64,000 nt of DNA from NCBI RefSeq assembly GCF_000478275.1, contig NZ_ASJB01000004.1:1-64000 (forward strand), written 5' to 3'. Shown piece by piece: positions 43,939-53,191 of the stretch. This DNA is from Amycolatopsis orientalis DSM 40040 = KCTC 9412 (GTDB taxonomy: Bacteria > Actinomycetota > Actinomycetes > Mycobacteriales > Pseudonocardiaceae). The position numbers and the translations under genes were made by a program. Within the stretch, counting starts at the first letter, position 1; each line of letters begins with the position of its first letter. Below the pieces are notes generated by a model that was given only the letters and a program-made list of their open reading frames with translations, was not told the origin of the DNA and made no database searches.

Positions 43939-44943
43939 TCAGGCCAGCAGGTCCACGAGGGCGTCACCGCGGGGTGTCCGGACCACGAGGACGACCTGAC
44001 CCTCGCGGTGACGCTGGATCAGACCCGCCGAGACGAGCTGCTCGCAGTGGTAGGTCGCGGTGCTCGCGGCACAGGAAAGCAGATTCGCGATCTCGCCCAT
44101 CCGCGCGGGCTTTCCCAAGTGCCGCAACAGTTTCGCGCGATGGGCGCCGACGACGAGATCGAGTCCGTCGACACCGGGACGTGGTTCGGACCGGCCGTTG
44201 TCGAGCAGGCCGTCCAAGCCCGGGAGGGGATAGGCGATCCAGATGGCGTCCTCTTCGTCGAAATTGGACACCACCGACCGGCCGCCCGCGAGCATCGGGA
44301 CGAGGATCAGCTTGCGGCCGCGGGTGGTGTAGCGCGCCGGTTCGGCGTCGGGCAGCAGCAGCGAACCGTTGCTGAACCGGAAATGGGGCCGCAGCAGGCC
44401 GAGGACCGCGTCGGTCCCGCCGCGGACGGAGGCGACGCCGATCCGTTCGATCTCCCGGTCGAGCAGGGGCCGGGCCTTGGTCCACAGGTTTTCGGTCGCC
44501 ACCCTGGTCGCGGTGAAGGCGTCCGCGAGCGAGGCGACCCAGCGTCTTGGCTGATCGGCCGCCTGCCGCCACTGGGCGGGCAGCCGGTCGCCGAAGACCT
44601 CTTCGAGGCCTTTCAAAACATCGGCCTCCGTGAGATCGCGCAGCATTTCCGCCTGGCAGACGGCGGAAGCGTCCTCGGTGGGACTGATGGGCACGATGAA
44701 GTCCGGCTGTACGGAGGTGCCCCGGCGGGCGAGCGCGCTCGCCGCGCGGTATCCCTGCTCCGGGATCGCCGAACCCACCTGGCGGCGCCAGGGGCCGGGT
44801 AGCCCGCGGTCGTACCCGCCGACGACCTCGACGAGCATCGAAACCAGTGAGATGTGCGGTGAAACCGTCACACCGACCGGGATCGTGCTGGTGTCACCGA
44901 GTTCGAGCCGGGTAAAGGAGGCCTGGGTCGGCGTCTCGCGCAT
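43939..44943 (-). CDS. ArsR-type winged-helix regulator with DUF5937-like N-terminus
   Basis: The 334-residue protein has a long N-terminal domain (DUF5937-like: VSPHISLVSMLVEVVGGYDR, FRFSNGSLLLPDAEPARYTT) and a C-terminal winged helix (about residues 265-334: RAKLLRHLGKPARMGEIANL, ATYHCEQLVSAGLIQRHREG). No metal-binding Cys pair typical of ArsR is seen, so it probably senses another ligand through the N-terminal part. No obvious target operon is adjacent. Confidence 0.78.
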   Translation of the reverse strand: MRETPTQASFTRLELGDTSTIPVGVTVSPHISLVSMLVEVVGGYDRGLPGPWRRQVGSAIPEQGYRAASALARRGTSVQPDFIVPISPTEDASAVCQAEMLRDLTEADVLKGLEEVFGDRLPAQWRQAADQPRRWVASLADAFTATRVATENLWTKARPLLDREIERIGVASVRGGTDAVLGLLRPHFRFSNGSLLLPDAEPARYTTRGRKLILVPMLAGGRSVVSNFDEEDAIWIAYPLPGLDGLLDNGRSEPRPGVDGLDLVVGAHRAKLLRHLGKPARMGEIANLLSCAASTATYHCEQLVSAGLIQRHREGQVVLVVRTPRGDALVDLLA

Positions 44944-45025
44944 CCGGTCGTCCCTCCTGGGAGTGGGCGTCGCAGCACGCGATGTTAGCGCCTCCGGTCA
45001 ATACCCGGCACCGCCCGCGAACGAA

Positions 45026-45072
45026 CCGAAGGGCGCTTTCCCCTGGTCAAGACCCGGGAAAGCGCCCTTCGG
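45026..45072. terminator. 17-bp-stem hairpin after the GH105 gene
   Basis: CCGAAGGGCGCTTTCCC pairs perfectly with its complement at 45056-45072 around a 13-nt loop containing GGTCAAGACC. It lies 15 bp past the GH105 stop on the minus strand and is the likely terminator. Confidence 0.65.
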
Positions 45073-45086
45073 CCGGTGCGGCGACC

Positions 45087-46247
45087 TCAGAAGGCGAGTT
45101 GCTCATTCATGATGAGAAACGCGCCGAGACCATGGAAATCGTTGGTGTTGCGCTTACGCGCGTAGTAATACGCGGTATCGCCGACATTCGTCCCCTCGGA
45201 AATGTTCTTGATATCGGCCAGTCCGTCGGAACCGGTGGAAACCTGCGAGAGGACCCCGGCGTAGCCCTTCGCGGCGACCGGCCCGTACTCCGTGCCGACG
45301 TATCCGCGCTCGACCGCACGGGAGAGCAGGAACGTGTACATCGCCGAGGCCGACGTCTCCAGCCAGTTGTCCTTGTCCCCGCCGCGGTCGACGACCTGGA
45401 ACCAGCGGCCCGAAGCCCGGTCCTGCCACCGGGTGTAGCCGGCCGCGAGGAACTTGACGACGTCGACGAGCCGCTGACGCCGCGGATGGCCCACGGGCAG
45501 GATCTCCAGCAGGTCGATCGACGCCATCCCGAGCCAGCCGATCGCGCGGGCCCAGTGGTACTTCGAATGCCGCCCGGGGCCCGAAGCCCACGATTCCGAG
45601 CCGTCCTCGTCGTAGGCGTGGTAGAGCAGGCCCTTGGCGGGTTCCTTGAGCCGGTCGAAATAGACCGTGACGTTCTTCGCCGCCTCGTTGTAGCAGTAGC
45701 CGGTGTCGCCGAAGGTCTTGCCGTACAAGGCGAGGAACGGCTGCGCCATGTACACGCCGTCCGCCCACAACTGCCCGACCTTGCTCGTGGCGTGGAACAT
45801 CCCGCCGTCGGACGTCCGTGGATAGGACGGGAACCGGCGGCGCAGCTGGTCCGCCGCGGTCCTGTACTTCGCCTGCCCGGTTTCGGTGTACAGCAAGGGG
45901 AACATCTGCCCGGAACGCATCGCGTCCAGGTTGGTGAAGCCGTTGGAGATCCCGGTTTCGGTGACGAACCGGTCGTACCAGGAGAGGATGTAGTCGAGGT
46001 AGCGCTTCTCGCCGGTGCGCCGGTACACCAGGTATTGGCCGTAGAGGTACAGGCCGCGGGTGTAGCCCCAGCCGCCGAGGGTGGCCGGGGTGTAGCGCTT
46101 CATCGTCGAGTCGACGACAGCGCGGGACCAGTCCACCGGCGCCGCGGCGGCCGTCCCGGGCAGCGCGAGCGCGCCGATAGCGCCCGCGGTTCCCGCCAGC
46201 ACCGTGCGCCGCGAAAGCCGTGCCGAGCGAAGAGGATCTTGGGACAT
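45087..46247 (-). CDS. Secreted GH105 unsaturated rhamnogalacturonyl hydrolase
   Basis: The 386-residue protein starts at ATG 46247 with a twin-arginine-type signal (RLSRRTVLAGTAGAIGALAL). The (alpha/alpha)6 barrel shows GWGYTRGLYLYGQYLVYRRT, QLWADGVYMAQPFLALYG (catalytic Asp in WADGVYM), KYHWARAIGWLGMASIDLLE and NWLETSASAMYTFLL, as in YteR/YesR enzymes. It removes the unsaturated galacturonyl residue from rhamnogalacturonan-I disaccharides. An operator shared with the GH28 gene lies upstream. Confidence 0.88.
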   Translation of the reverse strand: MSQDPLRSARLSRRTVLAGTAGAIGALALPGTAAAAPVDWSRAVVDSTMKRYTPATLGGWGYTRGLYLYGQYLVYRRTGEKRYLDYILSWYDRFVTETGISNGFTNLDAMRSGQMFPLLYTETGQAKYRTAADQLRRRFPSYPRTSDGGMFHATSKVGQLWADGVYMAQPFLALYGKTFGDTGYCYNEAAKNVTVYFDRLKEPAKGLLYHAYDEDGSESWASGPGRHSKYHWARAIGWLGMASIDLLEILPVGHPRRQRLVDVVKFLAAGYTRWQDRASGRWFQVVDRGGDKDNWLETSASAMYTFLLSRAVERGYVGTEYGPVAAKGYAGVLSQVSTGSDGLADIKNISEGTNVGDTAYYYARKRNTNDFHGLGAFLIMNEQLAF

Positions 46248-46406
46248 TCTTGGCCCTTCCTGCGCCGGGGACTCCCGGGGGAGTGGGTGGCCGGGATGCC
46301 GATCCGCCGTCCGTCGGCATCCCGACCAGCTCTGGGGGCGACCTGGTCGCCGGGCTGAACTTCCTTGCGGGACAACACTTACCCGTCCGTTCGACGGCGA
46401 GTCAAG

Positions 46407-46441
46407 AGAGATCCGATCTCTTGTGTCATATATCAGATATA
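46407..46441. promoter_or_regulatory. Paired palindromes upstream of the GH105 gene
   Basis: AGAGAT-CCG-ATCTCT (46407-46421) is followed directly by TATATC-A-GATATA (46429-46441). The 13-mer GTGTCATATATCA (46423-46435) matches the GH28 upstream site at 12 of 13 positions. The sites are about 170 bp from the GH105 start and 80-110 bp before the FolP2-like gene. Confidence 0.5.
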
Positions 46442-46520
46442 GCCACTCGAATGGGCGCTCCCGGTGTCCGGGACGGTCCCGCTGGGCGGCACTTCCGGGG
46501 TGCTCTCCTACGATCGGGGG

Positions 46521-47387
46521 GTGAACGAGCTGACCTTCCGCGGGCGCCGCGTCGCCCGTGATCGCGCCCTGGTCATGGCGATCGTCAACCGCACGCCGGA
46601 TTCCTTCTACGACAAGGGCGCGACCTTCTCCGACCCGGACGCGCTCGCCGCCGTCGCCCGGGCCGTGGAGGAGGGGGCGGACATCGTCGACATCGGCGGG
46701 GTGAAGGCCGGTCCCGGTGCGGAGGTGGACGTCGAAGAAGAGATCCGACGGGTGGTGCCGTTCGTCGAACGGATCCGGGAACTGCATCCCGACCTGGTGA
46801 TCAGCGTCGACACCTGGCGCCACGAGGTGGGCAGGCGGTCGGCGGAGGCGGGCGCGGACCTGATCAACGACACCTGGGCGGGCGCCGATCCGCGGCTGGC
46901 GGAGGTCGCGGCGGAGTTCGGCACCGGTTACGTCTGCTCGCACACCGGCAACGCCGTCCCGCGCACCCGCCCGTTCCGGGTGCGGTACCCGGACATCGTC
47001 GCGGACGTCGTCGCGGAGACGACGGCGCACGCCGAGGCCGTCGTCGCGCTCGGCGTCCCGCGCGAGGGGGTGCTGATCGACCCCACCCACGACTTCGGCA
47101 AGAACACCTGGCACAGTCTCGCGTTGCTGCGGTACGCGCGGGCACTGGCGGACACCGGCTGGCCGGTGCTGATGGCACTGTCCAATAAGGACTTCGTCGG
47201 CGAGACGCTCGGCGTGGAACTCGCGGACCGTGTCGACGGGACCCTCGCCGCCACGGCCTGGGCGGTGGCCGAGGGGGCGAAGGTGTTCCGGGTGCACGAG
47301 GTGAAGCGCACCCGGCAGGTACTGGAGATGATCGCCTCGATCCAGGGGGAGCGGCCGCCCGCACGCGCGATCCGCGGGCTCGCTTAG
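46521..47387 (+). CDS. folP2: Dihydropteroate synthase homologue (FolP2-like)
   Basis: The 288-residue TIM barrel starts at GTG 46521. The DHPS signature is present in altered form (MAIVNRTPDSFYDKG instead of GI-NVTPDSFSDGG), with ADIVDIGGVKAGPG and LISVDTWRHEV. M. tuberculosis FolP2 has this same variant and was reported not to be a functional DHPS. No other folate gene is nearby. It is therefore probably not the folate enzyme, and its substrate is unknown. Confidence 0.8.
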   Translation: MNELTFRGRRVARDRALVMAIVNRTPDSFYDKGATFSDPDALAAVARAVEEGADIVDIGGVKAGPGAEVDVEEEIRRVVPFVERIRELHPDLVISVDTWRHEVGRRSAEAGADLINDTWAGADPRLAEVAAEFGTGYVCSHTGNAVPRTRPFRVRYPDIVADVVAETTAHAEAVVALGVPREGVLIDPTHDFGKNTWHSLALLRYARALADTGWPVLMALSNKDFVGETLGVELADRVDGTLAATAWAVAEGAKVFRVHEVKRTRQVLEMIASIQGERPPARAIRGLA

Positions 47388-48931
47388 CCGTCCAGCGGGA
47401 TCACGGCCGAAACCGTGCTGCCGGAACCGGGCTCGCCCAGGACGACGAGTTCGCCGCCGAGCGCGCGGACGCGGTCGCGCAGTCCGTGCAGCCCGGAACC
47501 GCCGCCGATGTCGGCCGCGCCGGTGCCGTCGTCGTGGACCTCCACCCGCAGACCGTCCTCCTCGACGCCGATGCGCACGCGCACCTCCCCGGCCTGCGCG
47601 TGTTTCAGCGCGTTGGTCACCGCTTCGGAGACGACGAAGTACGCCGTCGCCTCGACGGCGCCGCTGAGCCGGGGCACGTCGGCGCCCGAAAGGTCCACCG
47701 CGAGCGGGATCCGGTCCAGCAGCGACCGGACGGCCGGGATCAGCCCGGCCTCGGTGAGGATCGCGGGCCGCAGCCCGCGCGCGAGTTCGCGGAGTTCGGT
47801 GACGGTGGCCTGCAGTTCGTCGATGGTGCTCCGCAGCAGGGACGCGACGGCGGGGGTCACCTCGCCGCCGAGCCGCCGTTCGGCCATTCTCAGCAGCAGG
47901 ACGACACTCACCAGCCGCTGCTGCGCGCCGTCGTGCAGATCCCGTTCGACCCGCCTCCGCTCGTCGTCGGCGGCGGCCACGATACGGGCGCGGGAGGCCT
48001 GGACCTCGACGAGCCGTTCCTCCAGTTCCGCGGCGAGCCGCTGGTTGTCCAGCACCAGCCCGGCGGCGGCGTTGAGCGCGTCGATCGACCGGCTGTCCTT
48101 CCACACCTCGTCGTCCTGGACGAGCGCCGCCAGTCCGGAGCCGTCGCGTTCCAGCAGAAGCCGGATCATCTCCGCGTTGCCGACCCGCGCCCGCAGCACT
48201 CCGACCAGGAACGCCAGCGGCCACAGGCAGAACGAGATCCGGTAGACGTCCAGCAGCGGTTCGGAGACCGGATGCCCGGAGCCCAGCGCGCTGCCGACCG
48301 TGGTGCTCACCGCGCCGATCACGGCGATGGCGACGACGGGGGAGAGCAGCCGCCGCTGCGGGAGACGGCCGGCGAGCCAGCGGTAGAGCAGCACCACCAC
48401 CACACCGCCGCCGATCAGCGCGCCGACCAGTTCCAGCAGCCGTTTGACCAGTTGTTCGGCCTCCGGCGAGGCCGCGACCGCGGCGAGGTTCCGCGGATCG
48501 TCGTTCACGAGCAGGCCGAGTACCGCGGAGGAGAAGACGACGGCGTACGCGGTGACGACGAGTACGCGTTCCCCTCGGGTCCGGAGGCTCCCGTGGGGGA
48601 AGACGAGGACGAGATGCGCGATCACCGGGCTGGACGCGGCGGTCAGCGCGAGGCCGACGGTATGCGCGACGGGTTCCGGGGCGAATTGCAGGTCCTCGGC
48701 GAACAACGCGAGCCCGGCCACCGCGATGAGCAGGCCGGTGGGATTCGAGGAGCGGCGCACATGCGCGACGGCGCCGGCGAGGAGGAAGAGGAACCCGGTC
48801 GTCGTCGACAGGGTGGTGTCCAGCACGGTGTGCGTGCCGTCGGCGATCTTGAGCGTCATCGCCAGCACGCCCATCCCGATACCGGCGGTCAGCACACCCG
48901 CCATCGCGACGGTCCGAGGGTGATGCACCAC
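47384..48931 (-). CDS. Orphan NarL-type sensor histidine kinase
   Basis: The most likely start is a GTG at 48931 or 48928, just before the first membrane helix; 30 further codons upstream are open. About 515 residues: eight or so hydrophobic helices (residues 10-250), a short coiled coil, HisKA_3 (DDERRRVERDLHDGAQQRLV, catalytic His) and HATPase_c (VVSEAVTNALKHA, GSGLHGLRDRV). No response-regulator gene is adjacent. Its stop overlaps the convergent FolP2-like stop by a few bases. Confidence 0.85.
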   Translation of the reverse strand: MVHHPRTVAMAGVLTAGIGMGVLAMTLKIADGTHTVLDTTLSTTTGFLFLLAGAVAHVRRSSNPTGLLIAVAGLALFAEDLQFAPEPVAHTVGLALTAASSPVIAHLVLVFPHGSLRTRGERVLVVTAYAVVFSSAVLGLLVNDDPRNLAAVAASPEAEQLVKRLLELVGALIGGGVVVVLLYRWLAGRLPQRRLLSPVVAIAVIGAVSTTVGSALGSGHPVSEPLLDVYRISFCLWPLAFLVGVLRARVGNAEMIRLLLERDGSGLAALVQDDEVWKDSRSIDALNAAAGLVLDNQRLAAELEERLVEVQASRARIVAAADDERRRVERDLHDGAQQRLVSVVLLLRMAERRLGGEVTPAVASLLRSTIDELQATVTELRELARGLRPAILTEAGLIPAVRSLLDRIPLAVDLSGADVPRLSGAVEATAYFVVSEAVTNALKHAQAGEVRVRIGVEEDGLRVEVHDDGTGAADIGGGSGLHGLRDRVRALGGELVVLGEPGSGSTVSAVIPLDG

Positions 48932-49158
48932 TAAGCGTGATTCGGCCGTTCGGCCCGGACCGTTACACCGTGAGGACGCCGGTGCCCGGCCACCGGACTG
49001 GGACGCCCGTCCTGACATGTGGAACAGCAGTTCTGGCCGGTGTCAAGTTTTCTCAGGATCTTTCCCGTCATTCGGATGGCGATGCAGGCAGGCGGGCCGA
49101 CATGCGACTCTCGCGCCACCACCCGAGCAGAGTCGTACCCTCCGAAAGGCGACCCCCC

Positions 49159-50217
49159 GTGCGCACCCACCACAGAACCCGCCTGCTGGCCGCGGCCTTC
49201 GCCGCCCTGACCCTGGCCGGTTCGATGGCGGGGTGTTCGCGCGCGGACAGCGGCCCGAAGACGGAACAGAAGAGCCAGGGTGCCGCGGCCGAGGTGCGCC
49301 TCGGGTACTTCCCGAACGTGACGCACGCGCCCGCGCTGATCGGGGTCAAGCAGGGCTTCTTCGCCAAGGAACTGGGCTCGACGAAGCTCACCCCCCAGAC
49401 GTTCAACGCCGGGCCCGAAGAGGTCAACGCGCTGCTCGGCGACTCGCTCGACATCGCCTTCATCGGCTCCGGCCCGGCGATCAACGCCTTCACCAAGTCC
49501 AAGGGCGCCATCCAGCTCGTCTCCGGCGCGGTCACCGGCGGCGCGCAGCTGGTGGTGAAACCCGAGATCGCCGCCCCCGAGCAGCTCACCGGCAAGAACA
49601 TCGCCACGCCGTCGCTGGCGAACACCCAGGACGTCGCGCTCAAGAAGTTCGTCGCCGAGAAGAAGCTACCCGACGTCAAGATCACCAACCTCGACAACCC
49701 GAAGACGTTCGACGCCTTCAAGAAGGGCGAACTCGACGGCGGCTGGCTGCCGGAACCGTGGTCGTCGCGGCTGGTGCTCGACGCGGGCGCGAAGGTCTTG
49801 GTGGACGAGAAGAACCTGTGGCCGGAAGGCAAGTTCCCGACCACGGTGGTGATCGTCCGCAGCGAGTTCCTCCAGCAGCACCCGGAGACCGTCACCGCCA
49901 TCCTGAAGGGTGAGCTCGCCGCCATCGAGTGGGCGAAGACCAACCCCGCCGAGGCGAAAACGGTGGTCAATGGAGAACTCAAGGCGCTCGCGGGCAGCAC
50001 ACTGAGTGAGGCGGTCCTCGACCGCGCGTTCTCGGGCATCGAACTCGGCATCGACCCCGTCGCGTCGACGTTCGCCCAGCTCGCGCAGGACTCGGTGACC
50101 GCGGGCGTGGTGAAGTCCGCGGTGGACCTCAAGGGGTTCGCCGATTTCGGCCCGCTCAACGCCGTGCTCTCCGAGCAGGGCAAGCCCGGCGTGAACGCGT
50201 CCGGCCTGACGAAGTGA
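49159..50217 (+). CDS. ABC transporter substrate-binding lipoprotein (sulfonate/nitrate/taurine type)
   Basis: The 352-residue protein begins at GTG 49159 (AAAGG 10 nt upstream) with the lipobox LAGSMAGC. The SsuA/NrtA-like fold is shown by RLGYFPNVTHAPALIGVKQG, LDIAFIGSGPAINAF and DGGWLPEPWSSRLV. The in-frame codons upstream (from ATG 49102, MRLSRHHPSR) may be a leader or extended N-terminus. It forms an operon with the next two genes. Substrate choice among sulfonates, taurine or nitrate is not decided. Confidence 0.85.
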   Translation: MRTHHRTRLLAAAFAALTLAGSMAGCSRADSGPKTEQKSQGAAAEVRLGYFPNVTHAPALIGVKQGFFAKELGSTKLTPQTFNAGPEEVNALLGDSLDIAFIGSGPAINAFTKSKGAIQLVSGAVTGGAQLVVKPEIAAPEQLTGKNIATPSLANTQDVALKKFVAEKKLPDVKITNLDNPKTFDAFKKGELDGGWLPEPWSSRLVLDAGAKVLVDEKNLWPEGKFPTTVVIVRSEFLQQHPETVTAILKGELAAIEWAKTNPAEAKTVVNGELKALAGSTLSEAVLDRAFSGIELGIDPVASTFAQLAQDSVTAGVVKSAVDLKGFADFGPLNAVLSEQGKPGVNASGLTK

Positions 50218-50233
50218 CCGGAGGGGATCAGCG

Positions 50234-51016
50234 ATGACGACCACCTTGGAGCCCGGCCTGTCCACCGGTGTCGCCGTGCGGCTCGACGGCGTCCGGAAGG
50301 CGTTCGGGCCGACGGGCCGCGCCGTCGTGGCCCTCGACGGGATGGACCTGACCGTCGCCCCCGGCGAGTTCGTCTGCCTGCTGGGCGCGTCCGGCTGCGG
50401 CAAGAGCACGCTGCTGAACCTGGTCGCCGGCCTCGACAAGCCGACGTCGGGCTCGATCACCCTGGAGACCTCCCGGCCCGCGGTGATGTTCCAGGAGGCC
50501 GCGCTGATGCCGTGGCTGACCGCGGCCCGCAACGTGGAACTCCCGCTGCGGCTGGCCGGTTTCGGCCGGACCGAGCGCCGCGAGAAGGCGGCCGAGCTGC
50601 TGGACCTCGTCCGGCTCGGCGGCGCGGGTGACAAGCGGCCGCACGAGCTGTCCGGCGGCATGCGGCAGCGCGTCGCGCTCGCCAGGGCGCTGGCCGCGAC
50701 CTTGCGGGTCGGCGGTGACCCGGAACAGTCGCTGCTGCTGATGGACGAGCCGTTCGCCGCGCTGGACGCGATCACCCGCGACGTCCTGCAGGGCGAACTG
50801 TTGCGCGTCTACCGCAGCACCGGGACCTCGGTGCTGTTCGTGACCCACGACGTCCGCGAGGCCGTCCGGCTCGGCCAGCGGGTCGTGCTGCTTTCCTCGC
50901 GCCCGGGCCGGGTCGTGCGGGAATGGCGCGACGTCCAGGCCTCCGACGCCGAAGACCTGACGCTGGAGATCACCGGTCACCTCCGGGAGGTGATCAGTAC
51001 CCATGCCGCGGCTTGA
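50234..51016 (+). CDS. ABC transporter ATPase (SsuB/TauB type)
   Basis: The 260-residue protein has Walker A GASGCGKST, signature LSGGMRQRVALARAL, Walker B LLLMDEPFAALD and VTHDVREAV. GGAGGGG lies upstream. It overlaps the permease start by 14 bp. Confidence 0.9.
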   Translation: MTTTLEPGLSTGVAVRLDGVRKAFGPTGRAVVALDGMDLTVAPGEFVCLLGASGCGKSTLLNLVAGLDKPTSGSITLETSRPAVMFQEAALMPWLTAARNVELPLRLAGFGRTERREKAAELLDLVRLGGAGDKRPHELSGGMRQRVALARALAATLRVGGDPEQSLLLMDEPFAALDAITRDVLQGELLRVYRSTGTSVLFVTHDVREAVRLGQRVVLLSSRPGRVVREWRDVQASDAEDLTLEITGHLREVISTHAAA

Positions 51017-51899
51017 CCGCCCCGGCGTCGAGGCGGCCGTGGAGGCGGACGAGGCCGTCGGCGCGGGGCTCGACTCGCTCGACACCCCCGCCGGGGAACG
51101 CCGGGAAAGCCGCGGGAAGCGGTTCTTGCGCGGTTTCGTGCCGCCGGTGGTGTTCCTGGTCCTGCTGATCGCGCTGTGGCAGGCACTGTGGGCCGCCGCG
51201 TTCTGGTCGGAGTCGATGCTGCCCGCGCCGCTCGCGGTCTGGGACGAACTCGTCGGCATCACCGTCGACGGCGAGATCTTCGAGTTCGTCTGGACCTCGG
51301 TGCACCGCGCCGCGCTGGGCTTCCTGATCGGGGTGGTCATCGGGACCCCGCTGGGCCTGCTGGTGGCGAAGGTCCGGCTGGTCCGCGCGGCCGTCGGGCC
51401 GTTTCTGACCGGCTTGCAAAGCCTTCCGTCGGTGGCCTGGGTGCCCGCCGCGATCCTGTGGTTCGGGCTGAACGACGCCTCGATCTACTTCGTCGTCCTG
51501 CTGGGCTCGGTACCGTCGATCGCGAACGGCCTCGTCGCGGGCATCGACCAGATCCCGCCGATCCTGCCGCGGGTCGGCCAGGTGATGGGCGCGGGCAGGC
51601 TCTCCTCCGCCCGGCACATCCTGCTGCCCGCCGCGCTGCCCGGTTTCCTGGCCGGGCTCAAACAGGGCTGGGCGTTCTCGTGGCGTTCGCTGATGGCCGC
51701 CGAACTGATCGCGCTGTCCCCGGCGCTCGGCAAGGGGCTCGGCGCGTACCTGAACGAGGGCTCGTCGTTCAACAGCATGGAAGGCGTGATCTCGGCGATC
51801 TTCCTGATCCTGCTGGTCGGGGTCGGCATCGAGCTGATCGTCTTCCGGCCGCTGGAACGGTCGGTCCTGCGGGCACGGGGGCTGACCGCGTCGCTTTAG
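51003..51899 (+). CDS. ABC transporter permease (SsuC/TauC type)
   Basis: The 298-residue permease has an N-terminal cytoplasmic segment and six helices. The ATPase-docking loop is around GQVMGAGRLSSARHILLPAA. It is translationally coupled to the ATPase gene. An imperfect hairpin follows the stop. Confidence 0.88.
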   Translation: MPRLDRPGVEAAVEADEAVGAGLDSLDTPAGERRESRGKRFLRGFVPPVVFLVLLIALWQALWAAAFWSESMLPAPLAVWDELVGITVDGEIFEFVWTSVHRAALGFLIGVVIGTPLGLLVAKVRLVRAAVGPFLTGLQSLPSVAWVPAAILWFGLNDASIYFVVLLGSVPSIANGLVAGIDQIPPILPRVGQVMGAGRLSSARHILLPAALPGFLAGLKQGWAFSWRSLMAAELIALSPALGKGLGAYLNEGSSFNSMEGVISAIFLILLVGVGIELIVFRPLERSVLRARGLTASL

Positions 51900-51917
51900 T
51901 TCTGTGTGTTGTGGAGA

Positions 51918-51961
51918 GGTGTGTGGAATAGGGACGTTGAGTGTCTCTATTTCCACACACC
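51918..51961. terminator. Hairpin with GTTGAGT loop after the permease
   Basis: Arms GGTGTGTGGAATAGGGAC and GTCTCTATTTCCACACACC pair with one bulge and one mismatch around the 7-nt loop GTTGAGT. A weaker GTGTGGAT/ATCCACAC pair follows at 52013-52051. Between them and the desaturase operator nothing else is recognisable. Confidence 0.55.
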
Positions 51962-52168
51962 GGTCACGCCGGGTCACCTCTCGGCCGCGATCTGGCCAGG
52001 TGAGCTGGGGCTGTGTGGATGCTGCTTCATCCAACGCAACAAAATCCACACGGTCACGGGTCGCTGTGCTCCGGGACTCCAGGTAGGCCGCGGCCGGGAC
52101 TCGAACACGCCACCTTCGACTCACCCCTCGAATCGGCCAAGCGGGCCGAGCGTTCATCTCCGGGACCT

Positions 52169-52211
52169 CGCCTACCTACGAGACCGTAAGTTACGGTGTC
52201 GTAGGTAGGCG
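52169..52211. promoter_or_regulatory. 43-bp nested palindrome before the desaturase gene
   Basis: Outer arms CGCCTACCTACGA and TCGTAGGTAGGCG (13 bp) enclose inner arms ACCGTAA and TTACGGT around a single G (52190). Apart from three single central bases the whole unit is self-complementary. It ends 28 bp before the ATG and probably overlaps the promoter. A TetR-family fatty-acid regulator is the likely ligand. Confidence 0.6.
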
Positions 52212-52239
52212 TTTTCCTTATCCCGGAAGGACGAGACGC

Positions 52240-53169
52240 ATGACGGTCCCCGAAACCACCCGGCTGATGCTCGAGCTCGAGGCGACGGTCGAGGAGAACC
52301 TCAACCGGCATCTCTCGGTCGCCAAGGAATGGATGCCGCACGAGTACGTGCCGTGGAGTGAGGGGAAGAACTTCGCCGAACTGGGCGGCGAGCCCTGGGA
52401 TCCCGAGCAGTCGCGGGTGTCGCCGATCGCGCGGACCTCGCTGGAGGTCAACCTCCTCACCGAGGACAACCTCCCGAGCTACCACCGCGAGATCGAGCGG
52501 GCGTTCGGGCGTGACGGTGCTTGGGGCACCTGGGTACACCGCTGGACCGCCGAAGAAGGCCGTCACGGTATCTGTATCCGCGACTACCTGCTGGTGACGC
52601 GCGCGGTGGATCCGGTCGAGCTGGAGCGGGCGCGCATGCAGACCATGCAGGCCGGCTACGACAGCGGCGACAAGGCGTTGCTGAACGTCTTCGCGTACGT
52701 GTCGTTCCAGGAACTGGCGACGCGGATTTCGCACCGCAACACCGGCCGGTACACGCAGGACCCGTTGTGCGAGAAGCTGCTCTCCCGCGTCGCGATGGAC
52801 GAGAACCTGCACATGGTCTTCTACCGGAACCTGGTGCAGGCGTCGCTGGAGCTTTCCCCCGACGCGATGATGCGCGCGATCACCGACGAGGTCGTCCAGT
52901 TCCAGATGCCGGGGGCGGTGATCCCGAGTTTCGTGCGGAAGGCCGCGCTGATCGCGAAGGCGGGTATCTACGACCTGCGGATCCACCACGACGAAGTGAT
53001 CTGGCCGCTGCTGCGGCAGTGGAAGATCTTCGAGCTGGAAGGGCTCGGCGAGGTGGGGGAGAAGGCCAGGGACGAACTCGACCAATTCCTGAAGGGCCTC
53101 GACACCCAGGCGTCGCGGTTCGAAGAGCGGCGCGCGGCCGCCGAAGCCCGCTCCGCCGCCCGACGCTGA
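52240..53169 (+). CDS. Soluble acyl-ACP (stearoyl-type) desaturase
   Basis: The 309-residue diiron desaturase has both carboxylate-histidine motifs: EEGRH (105-109) and DENLH (187-191), plus E158 in FQELATRISHRN. It introduces a cis double bond into acyl-ACP in the cytosol using ferredoxin. This matches the mycobacterial DesA1/DesA2 class. The gene stands alone with its own operator. Confidence 0.88.
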   Translation: MTVPETTRLMLELEATVEENLNRHLSVAKEWMPHEYVPWSEGKNFAELGGEPWDPEQSRVSPIARTSLEVNLLTEDNLPSYHREIERAFGRDGAWGTWVHRWTAEEGRHGICIRDYLLVTRAVDPVELERARMQTMQAGYDSGDKALLNVFAYVSFQELATRISHRNTGRYTQDPLCEKLLSRVAMDENLHMVFYRNLVQASLELSPDAMMRAITDEVVQFQMPGAVIPSFVRKAALIAKAGIYDLRIHHDEVIWPLLRQWKIFELEGLGEVGEKARDELDQFLKGLDTQASRFEERRAAAEARSAARR

Positions 53170-53191
53170 TCGGGCGGCGAAGCGGAGAGAG

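Noticed and set aside
49019..49158. Possible SAM-type or other riboswitch before the ABC operon
   Set aside because: I could not find the conserved core or a terminator/anti-terminator pair of a known actinobacterial riboswitch.
52079..52180. Minus-strand tRNA-like sequence with 7-bp GGTAGGC/GCCTACC ends and a GTTCGAGTC loop
   Set aside because: The putative T-stem does not pair, no anticodon arm forms and the end match comes from the GGTAGGC repeats of the desaturase operator.
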